The notes below the pieces were generated by a model. The model did not search any database. It was not told where the DNA came from and worked only from the letters and a program-made list of their open reading frames with translations. Source: Alteribacter natronophilus (GTDB taxonomy: Bacteria; Bacillota; Bacilli; Bacillales; Salisediminibacteriaceae). Taken from it: a stretch of DNA of 64,000 bases. The stretch spans positions 1 through 64,000 of the forward strand of contig NZ_VCRO01000004.1 of assembly GCF_006007885.1 (NCBI RefSeq). The letters run 5' to 3'. The translations under genes were made by a program, and so were the position numbers. Of this stretch, positions 15,999-25,371 are shown piece by piece (position 1 is the stretch's first letter; the number at the start of each line of letters is the position of its first letter).

Positions 15999-18182
15999 GT
16001 GAAAAAGCTCATTGTAATTGTCCTTATTGCTGTGAACATGCTGTGGATGGTTCCTTTACCGGCCGGTGCGGAGGCGGGGGGGAAGGAAGAAGCCTCGCTT
16101 ACTGTGGTGCTCGTGCCGGGACTGTCGCTGAAAGACGTGGAATGGCTCACAGAAAACGGAGATCATCCATCCCTGTGGGAAACAGGGTTTTTTGGTGCGG
16201 TAAACGTCAAGGGAGAAGGTGCCTATTCGTACCTGAACAATGCTGTGTCCATCGGTGCGGGCGGCAGTAGCACCGGGATCACAGTCTGGAACGGATATAA
16301 GCCGGGGGAAAAGCTGGATGGCACAAGAGTGGAGGATCTTTACGAACAGTGGACCGGTAAAAAGACGGATGAGCCGATCTACCATCCGCATGTACGCCAG
16401 CTTGTGGATAAAAACGAGGCAAGTCTCCGCCCGAGCCGGGTCGGTGCGTTCGGTGAGGAGCTCAAGGCCGGGGGAGTCAGCCGTCACGTGTACGGTCACA
16501 GCGATACGAGGTCAGAACCTGTACGGTTCGGAGCGCTTCTTGCCATGGACGAAGAGGGATTTGTGGATACATACACTGACCGTGCGGTGGAAAAAAACCG
16601 CTCACGGCCTTCCGGGATGAGGATGAACCCGGAAAAGCTGCTTGAGGAGATCGGCGGGGCAGCAGCCTCTGCGTTTCACGCTGTGGAATGGGGAGATCTA
16701 CACAGGCTGTACAGTGAATCACCGAATATGACGCCGGTTCACTTCAAAAATCAGCACGTAACCGCGCTTAAAGAGCTCGAACAGTTTATCCACATGCTCT
16801 CCGCCTCTACCGATCATGAGATCTGGCTGTTAAGCCCGGCTGTGAATGCCCAGGCACTTGCGGAAAAATCAGAGCTGGCGCCGCTCTGGGTGTGGGAGCA
16901 GGATCGCGGGGCACGGGGAAACTGGTATGCAGGGACGACGAGGAGAGACCAGCTCGCGGCGGTCACGGACCTGGTACCGTCATGGATGGCTTTTTACGGG
17001 ATCTCGCCGCAAAAGCAGTGGAACGGAGTGCCGCTGATGTTCACGGCCGAGCAGGCAGAAACGGGACCGCTTTTTGACACAAAGGGGTTTTTCCACAGGC
17101 TTGCGGCGGTGGAGGCGGTTTATGCGGGGCGTGGACCTGTGCTGTCGGGGTATGTGACGGTGCTTGTGGTGCTGCTTGTGGGTGTGAGTCTGGTGCTGTG
17201 GCTGCGGCCGGAGTCGGCGGGCTGGCGCCGTGGGGGGAAGCTGGTGCTGACGGGGGCGGTGAGTTCGCCGCTTTGGTTTCTGGTAACGGGGCCGCTTGTG
17301 CCTGAGTTATCCACACCTGGTTATGTAACGATGATTGCGCTTCTTGGTGCGGGAACGGCGTTTTTGGCTGAGCGGCTGCCGCGGCACGGTGTGAGTGTGG
17401 TATGCGGGCTGTTTTTCACGGCGGCGACGGTGGATCTGCTGCTGGGGGCACCGCTCATTCAGCGGTCGTTTCTCGGTTACGATCCGGTGATTGGTGCGCG
17501 TTTTTACGGGATCGGCAACGAGTTTGCCGGCGTTTACATTGTGAGCGGGTGGCTGATGATGGTGCCGCTGTTCCGGGGAGACGGCAGCCGTGGAAAAGTA
17601 CGCACAGGTGTGGTGCTTACGGTGCTTGTGGCGATGCTTTTGTTCCTTGCTGCGTCGGGACTCGGGGCGAATGCGGGGGCGTCCCTTGCAACGGGCCTTA
17701 TGATCGGGTTTATCGTCTGGCGGGTGACGGGGGTGAAAGTGAGTGTGCGACGGTTCTTCCTGTTTGCCCCGGCTGTACTGACGGTGCTCCTTGGGCTGCT
17801 TTACGTTCTCCAGCTCGGCCAGCCGGCGAGCCACATTCACTCGGCATTTGAAGTGCTGTTTAAAGGGGACGTGCAGGCGATTGGGAAAATTGTGCTGAGA
17901 AAACTTGAAATGAACTGGAAGATCTTTAAGATCAGCCACTGGACCGAGCTGTTTGTGACGACATATCTGCTCACGGGAGTGTACGTGTGGCGGAAGAAGA
18001 GGAAGGTGCTTGGGCCGGAGAAGGGGCTGGCGGTGCAGGGCTGCATCGTGGCATCGGTGGCGCTTCTGCTGCTGAACGATTCAGGCATTGTGGCGGCGGC
18101 GACGAGTATGTTTGTAACGCTCTGTGCCAGCTATGCATGGCTTTTGGAGGAGAAACCTTTACATTCAGAGTTCCAAAATTAG
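15999..18182 (+). CDS. large membrane protein with an alkaline-phosphatase-like extracellular domain
   Basis: A 727-residue protein of unknown function. A signal peptide (VKKLIVIVLIAVNMLWMVPL) precedes a ~370-residue external domain that opens LTVVLVPGLSLKDVEW and has GAGGSSTGITVW, reminiscent of the alkaline phosphatase/phosphopentomutase fold but without a convincing full set of metal ligands. The C-terminal half has about ten membrane segments, including a GARFYGIGNEFAGVY motif. GTG 15999 is chosen since AGGAG is eight bases upstream and it yields a clean signal peptide; the longer reading would run into the DnaA boxes. A cell-envelope role is likely. Confidence 0.65.
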   Translation: MKKLIVIVLIAVNMLWMVPLPAGAEAGGKEEASLTVVLVPGLSLKDVEWLTENGDHPSLWETGFFGAVNVKGEGAYSYLNNAVSIGAGGSSTGITVWNGYKPGEKLDGTRVEDLYEQWTGKKTDEPIYHPHVRQLVDKNEASLRPSRVGAFGEELKAGGVSRHVYGHSDTRSEPVRFGALLAMDEEGFVDTYTDRAVEKNRSRPSGMRMNPEKLLEEIGGAAASAFHAVEWGDLHRLYSESPNMTPVHFKNQHVTALKELEQFIHMLSASTDHEIWLLSPAVNAQALAEKSELAPLWVWEQDRGARGNWYAGTTRRDQLAAVTDLVPSWMAFYGISPQKQWNGVPLMFTAEQAETGPLFDTKGFFHRLAAVEAVYAGRGPVLSGYVTVLVVLLVGVSLVLWLRPESAGWRRGGKLVLTGAVSSPLWFLVTGPLVPELSTPGYVTMIALLGAGTAFLAERLPRHGVSVVCGLFFTAATVDLLLGAPLIQRSFLGYDPVIGARFYGIGNEFAGVYIVSGWLMMVPLFRGDGSRGKVRTGVVLTVLVAMLLFLAASGLGANAGASLATGLMIGFIVWRVTGVKVSVRRFFLFAPAVLTVLLGLLYVLQLGQPASHIHSAFEVLFKGDVQAIGKIVLRKLEMNWKIFKISHWTELFVTTYLLTGVYVWRKKRKVLGPEKGLAVQGCIVASVALLLLNDSGIVAAATSMFVTLCASYAWLLEEKPLHSEFQN

Positions 18183-18287
18183 CCAAAAGTAACTAACATA
18201 TTATGGATATTTCCTGCTATGATAAAGGTAAAACAGGCCGGTGTGGGCTCTCGTTTTACACAGCCGGCAGCGGGAGATGAGAGCAGG

Positions 18288-19769
18288 ATGAGTATTGAGC
18301 ATCTGGGTGAGGTGCACGGGGAGACTGATGCGGAAAAGGTGCGGATTCTTGAACGGGGACTCGGTCGGACAGGCAGTCCGAAGCGGATTACCGTCCTTGG
18401 TGCGGGGATGGCGGGACTGACGTCGGCTTATCTTCTGAGGCAGGCGGGGCACGATGTTACGGTTCTTGAGGCGAACAGTCGTGTTGGGGGACGGGTGCAC
18501 ACGATGAAGGAGCCGTTCGAGGGCGACGGCTATATGGAAGCAGGCGCCATGCGGATTCCGGTTAATCATCAGCTGACACGGACGCTTGTGGACAAGTTCG
18601 GCCTTGAAACGGAGCCGTTTATCAGCAGGGCGGCGGATGATCTGTACTTCATTAACGGGCAGCTTGCGAGGAGCTATCAGTATGAGGAGAATCCGGATAT
18701 TTTTGATATCCCAGTGGATGAGCGGGAGAAAGGACTTCATGCCACGGCTCTTCTGATGCAGACCGCCGGCTCGTTCGGCCGGGCCTATGTGGATGCATCG
18801 CCTCAGGATCGTCTGCGGCTGATCGCTGCGTACGATCAGTATTCAAAGGAGATATTTGCGCGGCTGAACCCCGGCGGATACCCTCTGAGTACGAATGCGA
18901 CTCACAAAATGAATTCGGTGCTCGGGATCGGCGGGTTTGCCCACTATTCGTTTGTGGATATCCTGCTCAATATTGTTGGTCCGCTTATTGGGGATAACGG
19001 TGAGTTTTTTCAGATCCGGGGCGGGAACGTGCGGCTCCCGGAGGCGTTTCTGTCAGACCTCGGGGACAGGATTTTTCTGGGAGAGAGTGTGGTGAGGATC
19101 GCTCAGGAAAATGACAGAACGAGCGTGACGGTGGAAAACATTGAGGGAGAGCAGCGTGAGGTGGAGTCGGATTACACGGTGTGCACGCTGCCGTTTTCGA
19201 TTCTGCGCATGATCGAAACAGGGCCGGAGTATGAGTGGAGCTTCGGGAAGCGGCAGGCGATTCAGGATATGCACTACATTGCGGCGATCAAGGTGGGTCT
19301 TGAGTTTAAGCGGAAGTTCTGGGAGGACGATGCCCTGTTTGGCGGGAGTCTGACCACGGATCTTCCGCCGCAGCACTTTATTTACCCGAGCTCACGAGTC
19401 GGTATCCCCGGACCCGGTGTGATGAAGGGAGCGTATGCGTGGGGGGCGAACGCTTCTTTATGGGATGCGATGCCGGAGGATGTCCGCGTACGGCAGGCGC
19501 TCCGGTACGTGGCAAAAGTGCACGGGGATCATGTGGAAGATCTGTTTATGAACGGGGCTTCGTTCAGCTGGGGCACGAATCCGTTTTCGGCAGGCTGTTT
19601 TTCCATGTTCCGACCCGGACAGGCTTCCACGCTGCCGGGGGCGATCCGTCGTCCCGAGGGGCGGGTGCATTTTGCCGGTGAGCATACGTCGGATACCCAT
19701 GCGTGGGTCGAGGGAGCGGTGGAGTCGGGCGTGCGTGCGGCGGTGGAGGTGCATGGACGTGGTGACTGA
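18288..19769 (+). CDS. FAD-dependent amine oxidase
   Basis: A 493-residue flavoprotein of the monoamine oxidase family. The FAD dinucleotide-binding motif VLGAGMAGLTSAYLL with EANSRVGGRVHT is near residue 40-75, and the C-terminal FAD contact GRVHFAGEHTSDTHAWVEGA is present. It should oxidise an amine or amino acid with O2; the substrate is not predictable. ATG 18288 has GGGAG 11 bases upstream; an earlier ATG at 18219 lacks a ribosome-binding site. It is followed by the 21-bp repeat at 19769. Confidence 0.85.
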   Translation: MSIEHLGEVHGETDAEKVRILERGLGRTGSPKRITVLGAGMAGLTSAYLLRQAGHDVTVLEANSRVGGRVHTMKEPFEGDGYMEAGAMRIPVNHQLTRTLVDKFGLETEPFISRAADDLYFINGQLARSYQYEENPDIFDIPVDEREKGLHATALLMQTAGSFGRAYVDASPQDRLRLIAAYDQYSKEIFARLNPGGYPLSTNATHKMNSVLGIGGFAHYSFVDILLNIVGPLIGDNGEFFQIRGGNVRLPEAFLSDLGDRIFLGESVVRIAQENDRTSVTVENIEGEQREVESDYTVCTLPFSILRMIETGPEYEWSFGKRQAIQDMHYIAAIKVGLEFKRKFWEDDALFGGSLTTDLPPQHFIYPSSRVGIPGPGVMKGAYAWGANASLWDAMPEDVRVRQALRYVAKVHGDHVEDLFMNGASFSWGTNPFSAGCFSMFRPGQASTLPGAIRRPEGRVHFAGEHTSDTHAWVEGAVESGVRAAVEVHGRGD

Positions 19770-19951
19770 TTCTGACTGAGTGTGCGTTGATTCTAACTAA
19801 TTCAGCATTAATTCTAACTACTTTCCGGTTGATTCTAACTAATTCAGCATTAATTCTAACTACTTTCCGGTTGATTCTAACTAATTCAGCATTAATTCTA
19901 ACTACTTTTCCGTTTATTCTAACTGATTTCACCTTAATTCCAACTACTTGA
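19769..19951. repeat. 21-bp phased repeat ATTCTAACT
   Basis: Nine units of 21 bp, each starting ATTCTAACT or a one-base variant (19769, 19790, 19811 and so on). Two alternating tails, AATTCAGCATTA and ACTTTCCGGTTG, make a 42-bp higher-order unit. It begins at the amine oxidase stop and ends at the ydiF terminator. Its minus-strand reading frame is an artefact of the repeat. Confidence 0.9.
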
Positions 19952-19961
19952 GAAAAACAAT

Positions 19962-19995
19962 ACAAAGGCCCCGGCACACGCGCGCCGAGGCCTTA
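19962..19995 (-). terminator. terminator of ydiF
   Basis: AAGGCC(T)CGGC / GCCG(G)GGCCTT hairpin on the minus strand, followed by TGTATTGTTTTT. Confidence 0.75.
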
Positions 19996-20000
19996 AACGT

Positions 20001-21947
20001 CTATTCCTGCAGACTTTCCCACTCTTCCATCAGCTCATCGATTTCCCGCTTCAGTTCCTCGAGACGGGTGTTGAGCTCGAGGGATTTTTCGTGATCCTGA
20101 TAAATCTGGGGATCGGCCATCTGTTCTTCGACGGCGGCGATTTCCTCCTCGTTCGATTCAATCGCTTTTTCAGCCGCTTCAATTTTCCGCTGGCGCTGGC
20201 GCTCCTGCTTTTTCAGCTCTTTGTCCCGCTCGTAGTCCAGCTTGGCGGACGTTTCCGCAGGTTCTGCGCTCCGGCCTGATGAAGACGGGTGAGCCGCAGC
20301 TTCCTCTGCCTTCAGGGCATCCCACTCGAGCTGTTCCGCTTTTTTCGCCGCATAGTAGTCGTAGTCACCGAGGTAGCTCGTAAGTCCTTCAGGTGCCAGC
20401 TCCACCACGCGTGTGGCCATCCGGTTAACAAAATACCGGTCGTGGGACACGAACAGAAGTGTCCCGGGATAGTCAATCAGGGCGTTTTCCAGCACCTCTT
20501 TGCTGTCGAGATCCAGGTGGTTTGTCGGCTCGTCCAGAACGAGGAAGTTGGACTTCTCCATCATCAGCTTGGCGAGTGTGAGGCGGGCTTTTTCCCCGCC
20601 GCTTAAGTCACGCACCGTCTTCAAAACGTCCTCCCCGCTGAACAGGAAGTTGCCGAGCACGGTGCGGATGTCTTTTTCGGGGGTGGTCGGGTACTCGTCC
20701 CACAGCTCCTGCAGGACGGTTTTACCGTCGCTCAGCTGGGTCTGCTCCTGGTCGTAGTAGCCGACACTCACGTTGCTGCCGTAGCGGACCGAACCTGCAA
20801 GGGGCTCGATCATCCGGTTGATCGTCTTCAGGAGCGTTGATTTTCCCACACCGTTCGGGCCGAGGAGAGCCACGCTCTCACCGCGGTTGAGAGTCAGGTT
20901 CAGGCTGCTCGTAAGCGCCTCACCGTCATAGCCTACGGCGAGGTTTTCCGTCATGAGCACGTCGTTGCCGCTCTGGCGCTCGATCTGGAAGCGGAACTGG
21001 GCGGACTGGTCGTCATCTTTCGGCCGCTCCATGAGCGTCATCCGCTCCATCTGTTTCCGCCGGCTCTGGGCCCGCTTGCTCGTGGAGGCACGGGCAAGGT
21101 TCTTCTGCACGAACTCTTCCATTTTCTTATATTCTTCCTGCTGTTTTTCGTACGTTTTCATCTCAAGCTCGAGGCGCTTCGCTTTTTCCTCGAGGTATTT
21201 ACTGTAGTTTCCGGTGTACTTGGTTGTCTGCTGGAACGACAGCTCGTACACGTGGTCCACGATCCGGTCGAGAAAATAGCGGTCGTGGGAGACGATCAGA
21301 ATCGCCCCGTCGTAGCCCGTCAGATAGTTCTCGAGCCACGTCATCGTATCGATGTCCAGGTGGTTGGTCGGCTCGTCCAGAATGAGGAGCTCGGGCTTTG
21401 TAAGCAGCAGCTTCCCGAGGGCGAGACGTGTTTTCTGTCCTCCGCTCAGTGAGCTGACGGGTGTGGCGTAGTCGAAGTCGGAAAACTGCAGTCCTGATAA
21501 TATCCCGCGGATATCCGCTTCGTACTGGTAGCCGCCCTGATCCTTAAAGTCCTGCTGGAGCTGGTCGTAGTCCCTGAGCAGCTTTTCGTAGCGGGCGGGC
21601 TGCTCTGTTACCTCCGGGTTGCTCATGTCCGCTTCCATTTCACGGAGACGCCGCTCCATTTTCTGGAGCCCGGTAAACACGGTCATCATCTCGTCCCAGA
21701 TGGAGCGCTCGGACTCAAGGCCGCTCGTCTGCGCCAGGTAGCCCACATTCACGTCCTTTGGAATAATCAGGTCGCCTGAATCGTAGGAAAGCTCGCCGGT
21801 AATCACTTTGAGCAGGGTCGATTTTCCGGCTCCGTTCCGGCCTACAAGCGCCACACGCTGGCCGCTCTGCACTTCAAGTTTTACATTTTCAAGAATCGGC
21901 TCTGCGCCGAATGATTTCGATAGCTGCACGCACTGTAAAAGTATCAT
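20001..21947 (-). CDS. ydiF: ABC-F family ATPase YdiF
   Basis: A 648-residue translation-associated ABC-F protein. Domain 1 has Walker A GRNGAGKS (36-43), LSGGQK and LDEPTNHLD; domain 2 has GPNGVGKS, LSGGEK and LDEPTNHLD, and the C-terminus is a coiled coil rich in E and K. It lies between tsaD and moaC as in B. subtilis, but on the opposite strand to those genes. It is distinct from the ABC-F gene at 1731. Such housekeeping members bind the ribosome and help with stalled elongation; its own role is not settled. Confidence 0.92.
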   Translation of the reverse strand: MILLQCVQLSKSFGAEPILENVKLEVQSGQRVALVGRNGAGKSTLLKVITGELSYDSGDLIIPKDVNVGYLAQTSGLESERSIWDEMMTVFTGLQKMERRLREMEADMSNPEVTEQPARYEKLLRDYDQLQQDFKDQGGYQYEADIRGILSGLQFSDFDYATPVSSLSGGQKTRLALGKLLLTKPELLILDEPTNHLDIDTMTWLENYLTGYDGAILIVSHDRYFLDRIVDHVYELSFQQTTKYTGNYSKYLEEKAKRLELEMKTYEKQQEEYKKMEEFVQKNLARASTSKRAQSRRKQMERMTLMERPKDDDQSAQFRFQIERQSGNDVLMTENLAVGYDGEALTSSLNLTLNRGESVALLGPNGVGKSTLLKTINRMIEPLAGSVRYGSNVSVGYYDQEQTQLSDGKTVLQELWDEYPTTPEKDIRTVLGNFLFSGEDVLKTVRDLSGGEKARLTLAKLMMEKSNFLVLDEPTNHLDLDSKEVLENALIDYPGTLLFVSHDRYFVNRMATRVVELAPEGLTSYLGDYDYYAAKKAEQLEWDALKAEEAAAHPSSSGRSAEPAETSAKLDYERDKELKKQERQRQRKIEAAEKAIESNEEEIAAVEEQMADPQIYQDHEKSLELNTRLEELKREIDELMEEWESLQE

Positions 21948-22205
21948 GGAGTCAACATCCTCACTGTGTCTCTTCTTCCATTAAGTGTACCGCATCATAC
22001 TCCCCCCAACAACTCACAGATGAAGAACGTCCTGCGGGAAAAGTGCAGTCCGGTCTCTTCAAAAACCCCGTCATGGCGGGAAAAAACAGCGGTAACTCCT
22101 ACTAAAGTTGGTGGGCAGGCTGGTGGAAACCCCTTACAATAATTCACTAGATACTATTCCAAAAGAGGCAGAGGGAAAACAACAGGAAAACGGGAGTTGG
22201 AAAAG

Positions 22206-23963
22206 ATGGGGAAACGATTTACGGGAATTGCGGCAGCGGCGGCACTGACGGCCTCTGTACTGGCAGGCTGCGGGGCCGACGATGAGGAAACGGCAGCGGG
22301 AACGCCGGCTGAAAACGAGGCGGATGAGGCTGAGGAACAGGCGGACGAAGGGGAGAGCGGTTCCGGTGACGATTCAATTGAAGCTCTCAGTGAAAAGCAG
22401 GGCATCGAACTTGAGGCTCTTGAGCTGTACGATGACTATGCCGATGAAATCGGGCTGACGTTTACGTCGCCGGAATACGGCCGGTTTGCCACCGGGGAAA
22501 CGGTCGTTCTGGAAGGCCGGATCAACGAAATGGAGGAGCTGCACAGCGATCACCTATGGATCCGGATGAACTACACCGAACCTGGGGAGAAGCTGTTTGC
22601 AACGGACTTTACGTACTACGTGCCGATTGAGGACGACGGCACCTTCAGCAGCGAGCTGACGCTGCACTCCGGAAAAGGGCAGTACCGTATCGGAGTCCTT
22701 GCGCCGAGCAACAAGCCTGACGAAGATAACCAGTACTACGATGTGGCTTCCATTTATCCCTATAACATGGAAGAGGAACTGTCACGGGAAGTGGAGTACA
22801 CGAGACGGGGGCTTGAAGAGGAGCTCAGTATCACCTCGCCGGGCGGCTACCTTGAAGCGGAGGGGACGTTTACCCTCGCCGGTGACGTGCCGAATGCAGA
22901 GGACGGTCACTTTGTCATGGTGCAGGTGCGTGAGTTTGGCAACGCCTTTAACAGCAACGACATGATGATTCCGGTCCACGACGGGCAGTTTGAGCGTGAG
23001 CTGCCGCTTTACTACGGGGAGAACCTTCACTTTGTGGAGGTAAAAGTGTTCGATCCCGAGGAGGAGCTCTACTACGACTCGGCCAATCTGTTCGTGAAAA
23101 ACGAGTCCGATGAGCAGTTTATCCAGATCGAGGAGACCCGGGAGGCGCACGAGCGGGGCATCGCCCTGACGCATCCGTCACCGTCAGAGCCGCTGGAGTA
23201 CACAGGTGATGAGGCGTACCGGATCGCCGGCGAAATCAACCCGGACATAGCCCATGCCGATGAAATTGAACTGCTGTACGTGACAACGAAGCTCGGCACC
23301 GAGGAGGCGACTTATCTCATCGATGTGGAGGACTACCGGTTTGACGATGATATCTGGCTCCGCTTCGGGGAAGGGGAGTACGAGATTACCCTGAGCGTGC
23401 CGGAAGTGGGCCACGACAGAAGCTGGTCGATGACGTACTACAGCGCCATCACTCTGACACAGGAAGTGACCGGCCTTGAGGATAAGCGCAGCCTGCTGCC
23501 GTCGCGGAGCATCCAGTCGGATCATCCGGACATTATCGCTCACGCGGAAAAAGTGACGGAAGGTCTCGATGACGATCGTGACATCGCGAAAGCGGTGTAC
23601 GACTGGCTCGCCGAAAACATTGCCTACGACATTGCCAAGTGGCGCGACGATACGTTTGAGTACGACGACAGTGCCCTTAAGACGCTGGAAACACTGGAGG
23701 GTGTCTGCCAGGACTACGCGTTTCTCGCGGTTGCCATGTTCCGCTCCCTCGGGATGGAAGCGAACTACGTGAGCGGCTACACGAACGTGCGCCACGCGTG
23801 GGTGGATGTAAAAGTGGACGGCGAGTGGCTGGAGATGGACCCGACGTGGGGCGCCGGCTACGTGGAAGGGGACGAATTTACGTTCCAGTACAATGAAGAC
23901 TACTTCGATCCGGACGAGGAGATGCTCGCCGAGACGCACCGCCGGATTGATGTGATGTATTAA
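22206..23963 (+). CDS. lipoprotein with a transglutaminase-like domain
   Basis: A 585-residue exported lipoprotein. The signal peptide ends in SVLAGC, and a very acidic linker follows (about 25-60). The middle ~350 residues form beta-rich repeats of unknown type. The C-terminal transglutaminase-like core has cysteine in EGVCQDYA, histidine in VRHAWVDV and aspartate in LEMDPTWG, so the catalytic triad looks complete. It probably acts on peptides or wall-associated protein outside the membrane. ATG 22206 follows GGGAG by nine bases. Confidence 0.82.
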   Translation: MGKRFTGIAAAAALTASVLAGCGADDEETAAGTPAENEADEAEEQADEGESGSGDDSIEALSEKQGIELEALELYDDYADEIGLTFTSPEYGRFATGETVVLEGRINEMEELHSDHLWIRMNYTEPGEKLFATDFTYYVPIEDDGTFSSELTLHSGKGQYRIGVLAPSNKPDEDNQYYDVASIYPYNMEEELSREVEYTRRGLEEELSITSPGGYLEAEGTFTLAGDVPNAEDGHFVMVQVREFGNAFNSNDMMIPVHDGQFERELPLYYGENLHFVEVKVFDPEEELYYDSANLFVKNESDEQFIQIEETREAHERGIALTHPSPSEPLEYTGDEAYRIAGEINPDIAHADEIELLYVTTKLGTEEATYLIDVEDYRFDDDIWLRFGEGEYEITLSVPEVGHDRSWSMTYYSAITLTQEVTGLEDKRSLLPSRSIQSDHPDIIAHAEKVTEGLDDDRDIAKAVYDWLAENIAYDIAKWRDDTFEYDDSALKTLETLEGVCQDYAFLAVAMFRSLGMEANYVSGYTNVRHAWVDVKVDGEWLEMDPTWGAGYVEGDEFTFQYNEDYFDPDEEMLAETHRRIDVMY

Positions 23964-23983
23964 GAGTGTGAATCATAAACTAA

Positions 23984-24022
23984 GACTGCAGTGTTTCTAA
24001 ATGAAATGCTGCAGTTTTTTTG
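23984..24022 (+). terminator. terminator of the transglutaminase lipoprotein gene
   Basis: ACTGCAG / CTGCAGT outer stem with an inner GTTTC / GAAAT stem, followed by seven T. The rest of the 297-bp gap to the next gene shows no further structure that I can name. Confidence 0.8.
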
Positions 24023-24260
24023 TGTGAGGGAGAAGGAATTAGAGCTGAAACAGGCGAAGCCTATTAACGAATTGGCAAAAGACGAAAGGGTGGCCGGACG
24101 AACCAGGGAACGAAGCTTTCTTCCGGTTATCTTCAGGCGGATAAATCTATTGACCACAGAGGAATATGGTGGTACTATTCAATAAGTCTGATCAAACCCT
24201 ATTAAACAACTAGGAATTATCAGGAACACGTATAACATAGATTAAAGGGGATGGAAACAT

Positions 24261-25169
24261 ATGAAAAAAGCACTCGGAATTCTTAGTCTTACAGCCGTTG
24301 TCGGTCTTGCAGCATGCGGCGGAGCAGAGGAAGTGCCGGAGGAAAACGGCGCAACAGGAGATGACGGGGTAGAAGATGATACAGAAGATACGGAAGAAAC
24401 AGCAGACGCTGACGAAGATGACGTCTGGGCTGAAATTCAGGAAGAAGGAACTCTCGTTGTCGGAACGTCCGGTACGTATGCGCCGGTTACGTTTTATGAA
24501 GGTGACGACCTCACAGGGTTTGACGTAGAACTCGTACGCGCCATCGGAGAAGAGCTCGGCGTGGAAGTGGAGTTTTCCACAATGGACTTTGACGGCATTC
24601 TTCCGGCGCTACGTAACGGCCAGATCCACATGGCAGCAAACGATTTCGCCATCACAGAAGAGCGTCAGGAAACATTTGAGCTCACAGAGCCGTACAAATT
24701 CTCCTACGGAAGTGCAATCGTGCGCGCTGAGGATGCAGACCGTTTTGAAAGTGCCCGCGATCTTGAAGGGGTACCGGTAGCTCTTGGCTCCCTCACAAGT
24801 AACTACGCCCAGTTTGCCGAGAACATCGGCGCTGACGGCACTGCCTACGACGGTGGTGTGGAAGCGATTCTCCGCGACGTGGTGAATGAAAACCAGGACG
24901 CGTACCTGAACGACTACCTCGTGCTTCAGCGCACGCTTGAAGGCTTTGACGATGACCGTCTGGCTATTGCCGAAGACGTAAAATATCACGCTACTGAAAG
25001 CGTCATGATGATGCGCCAGGGCAACACCGGTCTTAAAGAAGTGATTGACGAAGCGATCGCTACACTTCATGAAAACGGCACGATTGCCGAGCTCAGTGAG
25101 GAATTCTACGGCGAAGATGCTTCCGAGCCGGTGGACACGGACGACATCGTGACACTTGAAGGTGAATAA
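24261..25169 (+). CDS. amino-acid ABC transporter substrate-binding lipoprotein
   Basis: A 302-residue lipoprotein with lipobox GLAAC, an acidic linker, and a family 3 solute-binding domain: GTLVVGTSGTYAPVTFYEGDD-type start, GFDVELVRAIGEELGVEVEF, and MAANDFAITEERQETFELTEPY. It binds a polar amino acid or cystine outside the cell and delivers it to the permease encoded downstream. An unusually long (202-bp) gap with an intergenic element and a terminator separates it from the permease. Confidence 0.9.
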   Translation: MKKALGILSLTAVVGLAACGGAEEVPEENGATGDDGVEDDTEDTEETADADEDDVWAEIQEEGTLVVGTSGTYAPVTFYEGDDLTGFDVELVRAIGEELGVEVEFSTMDFDGILPALRNGQIHMAANDFAITEERQETFELTEPYKFSYGSAIVRAEDADRFESARDLEGVPVALGSLTSNYAQFAENIGADGTAYDGGVEAILRDVVNENQDAYLNDYLVLQRTLEGFDDDRLAIAEDVKYHATESVMMMRQGNTGLKEVIDEAIATLHENGTIAELSEEFYGEDASEPVDTDDIVTLEGE

Positions 25170-25189
25170 GAAGAAAAAGGTTCTGTGAA

Positions 25190-25312
25190 AAAGCGAAAGG
25201 CGGCGTTACCTGGGGTGAACGCTGGAGCTTAAGCCCCGGGGGACGGTTGGGCCCGGGGAGGCTGATGCCTTCCCTGGAGAAAGCGTCCGCCTGATGCTGT
25301 AACAGAACTCTC
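25190..25312. repeat. GC-rich intergenic element inside the importer operon
   Basis: A ~120-bp block with palindromic ends (GCGAAAGGCGGCG ... AAGCGTCCGCCTG) and a GCCCGGGGAGGCT core similar in layout to the elements at 43896 and 45795. It separates the binding-protein gene from the permease gene. No ORF. Confidence 0.5.
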
Positions 25313-25317
25313 GAAAA

Positions 25318-25352
25318 AAGAAACAAGGGGCCCGCTTCCCTTGTTTCTTTTC
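25318..25352 (+). terminator. internal terminator between binding protein and permease
   Basis: AAGAAACAAGGG / CCCTTGTTTCTT perfect stem with T run, 20 bases before the permease start. It probably lowers permease and ATPase expression relative to the binding protein. Confidence 0.8.
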
Positions 25353-25371
25353 ACGAAAGAAGGGGTTTTAC

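Noticed and set aside
17307-17939. 210-codon minus-strand ORF
   Set aside because: Shadow of the membrane half of the 727-residue protein; His/Lys/Pro-rich nonsense.
19564-19977. Minus-strand ORF with VRIN repeats
   Set aside because: Translation of the 21-bp repeat; no ribosome-binding site and the repeat is conserved as DNA spacing.
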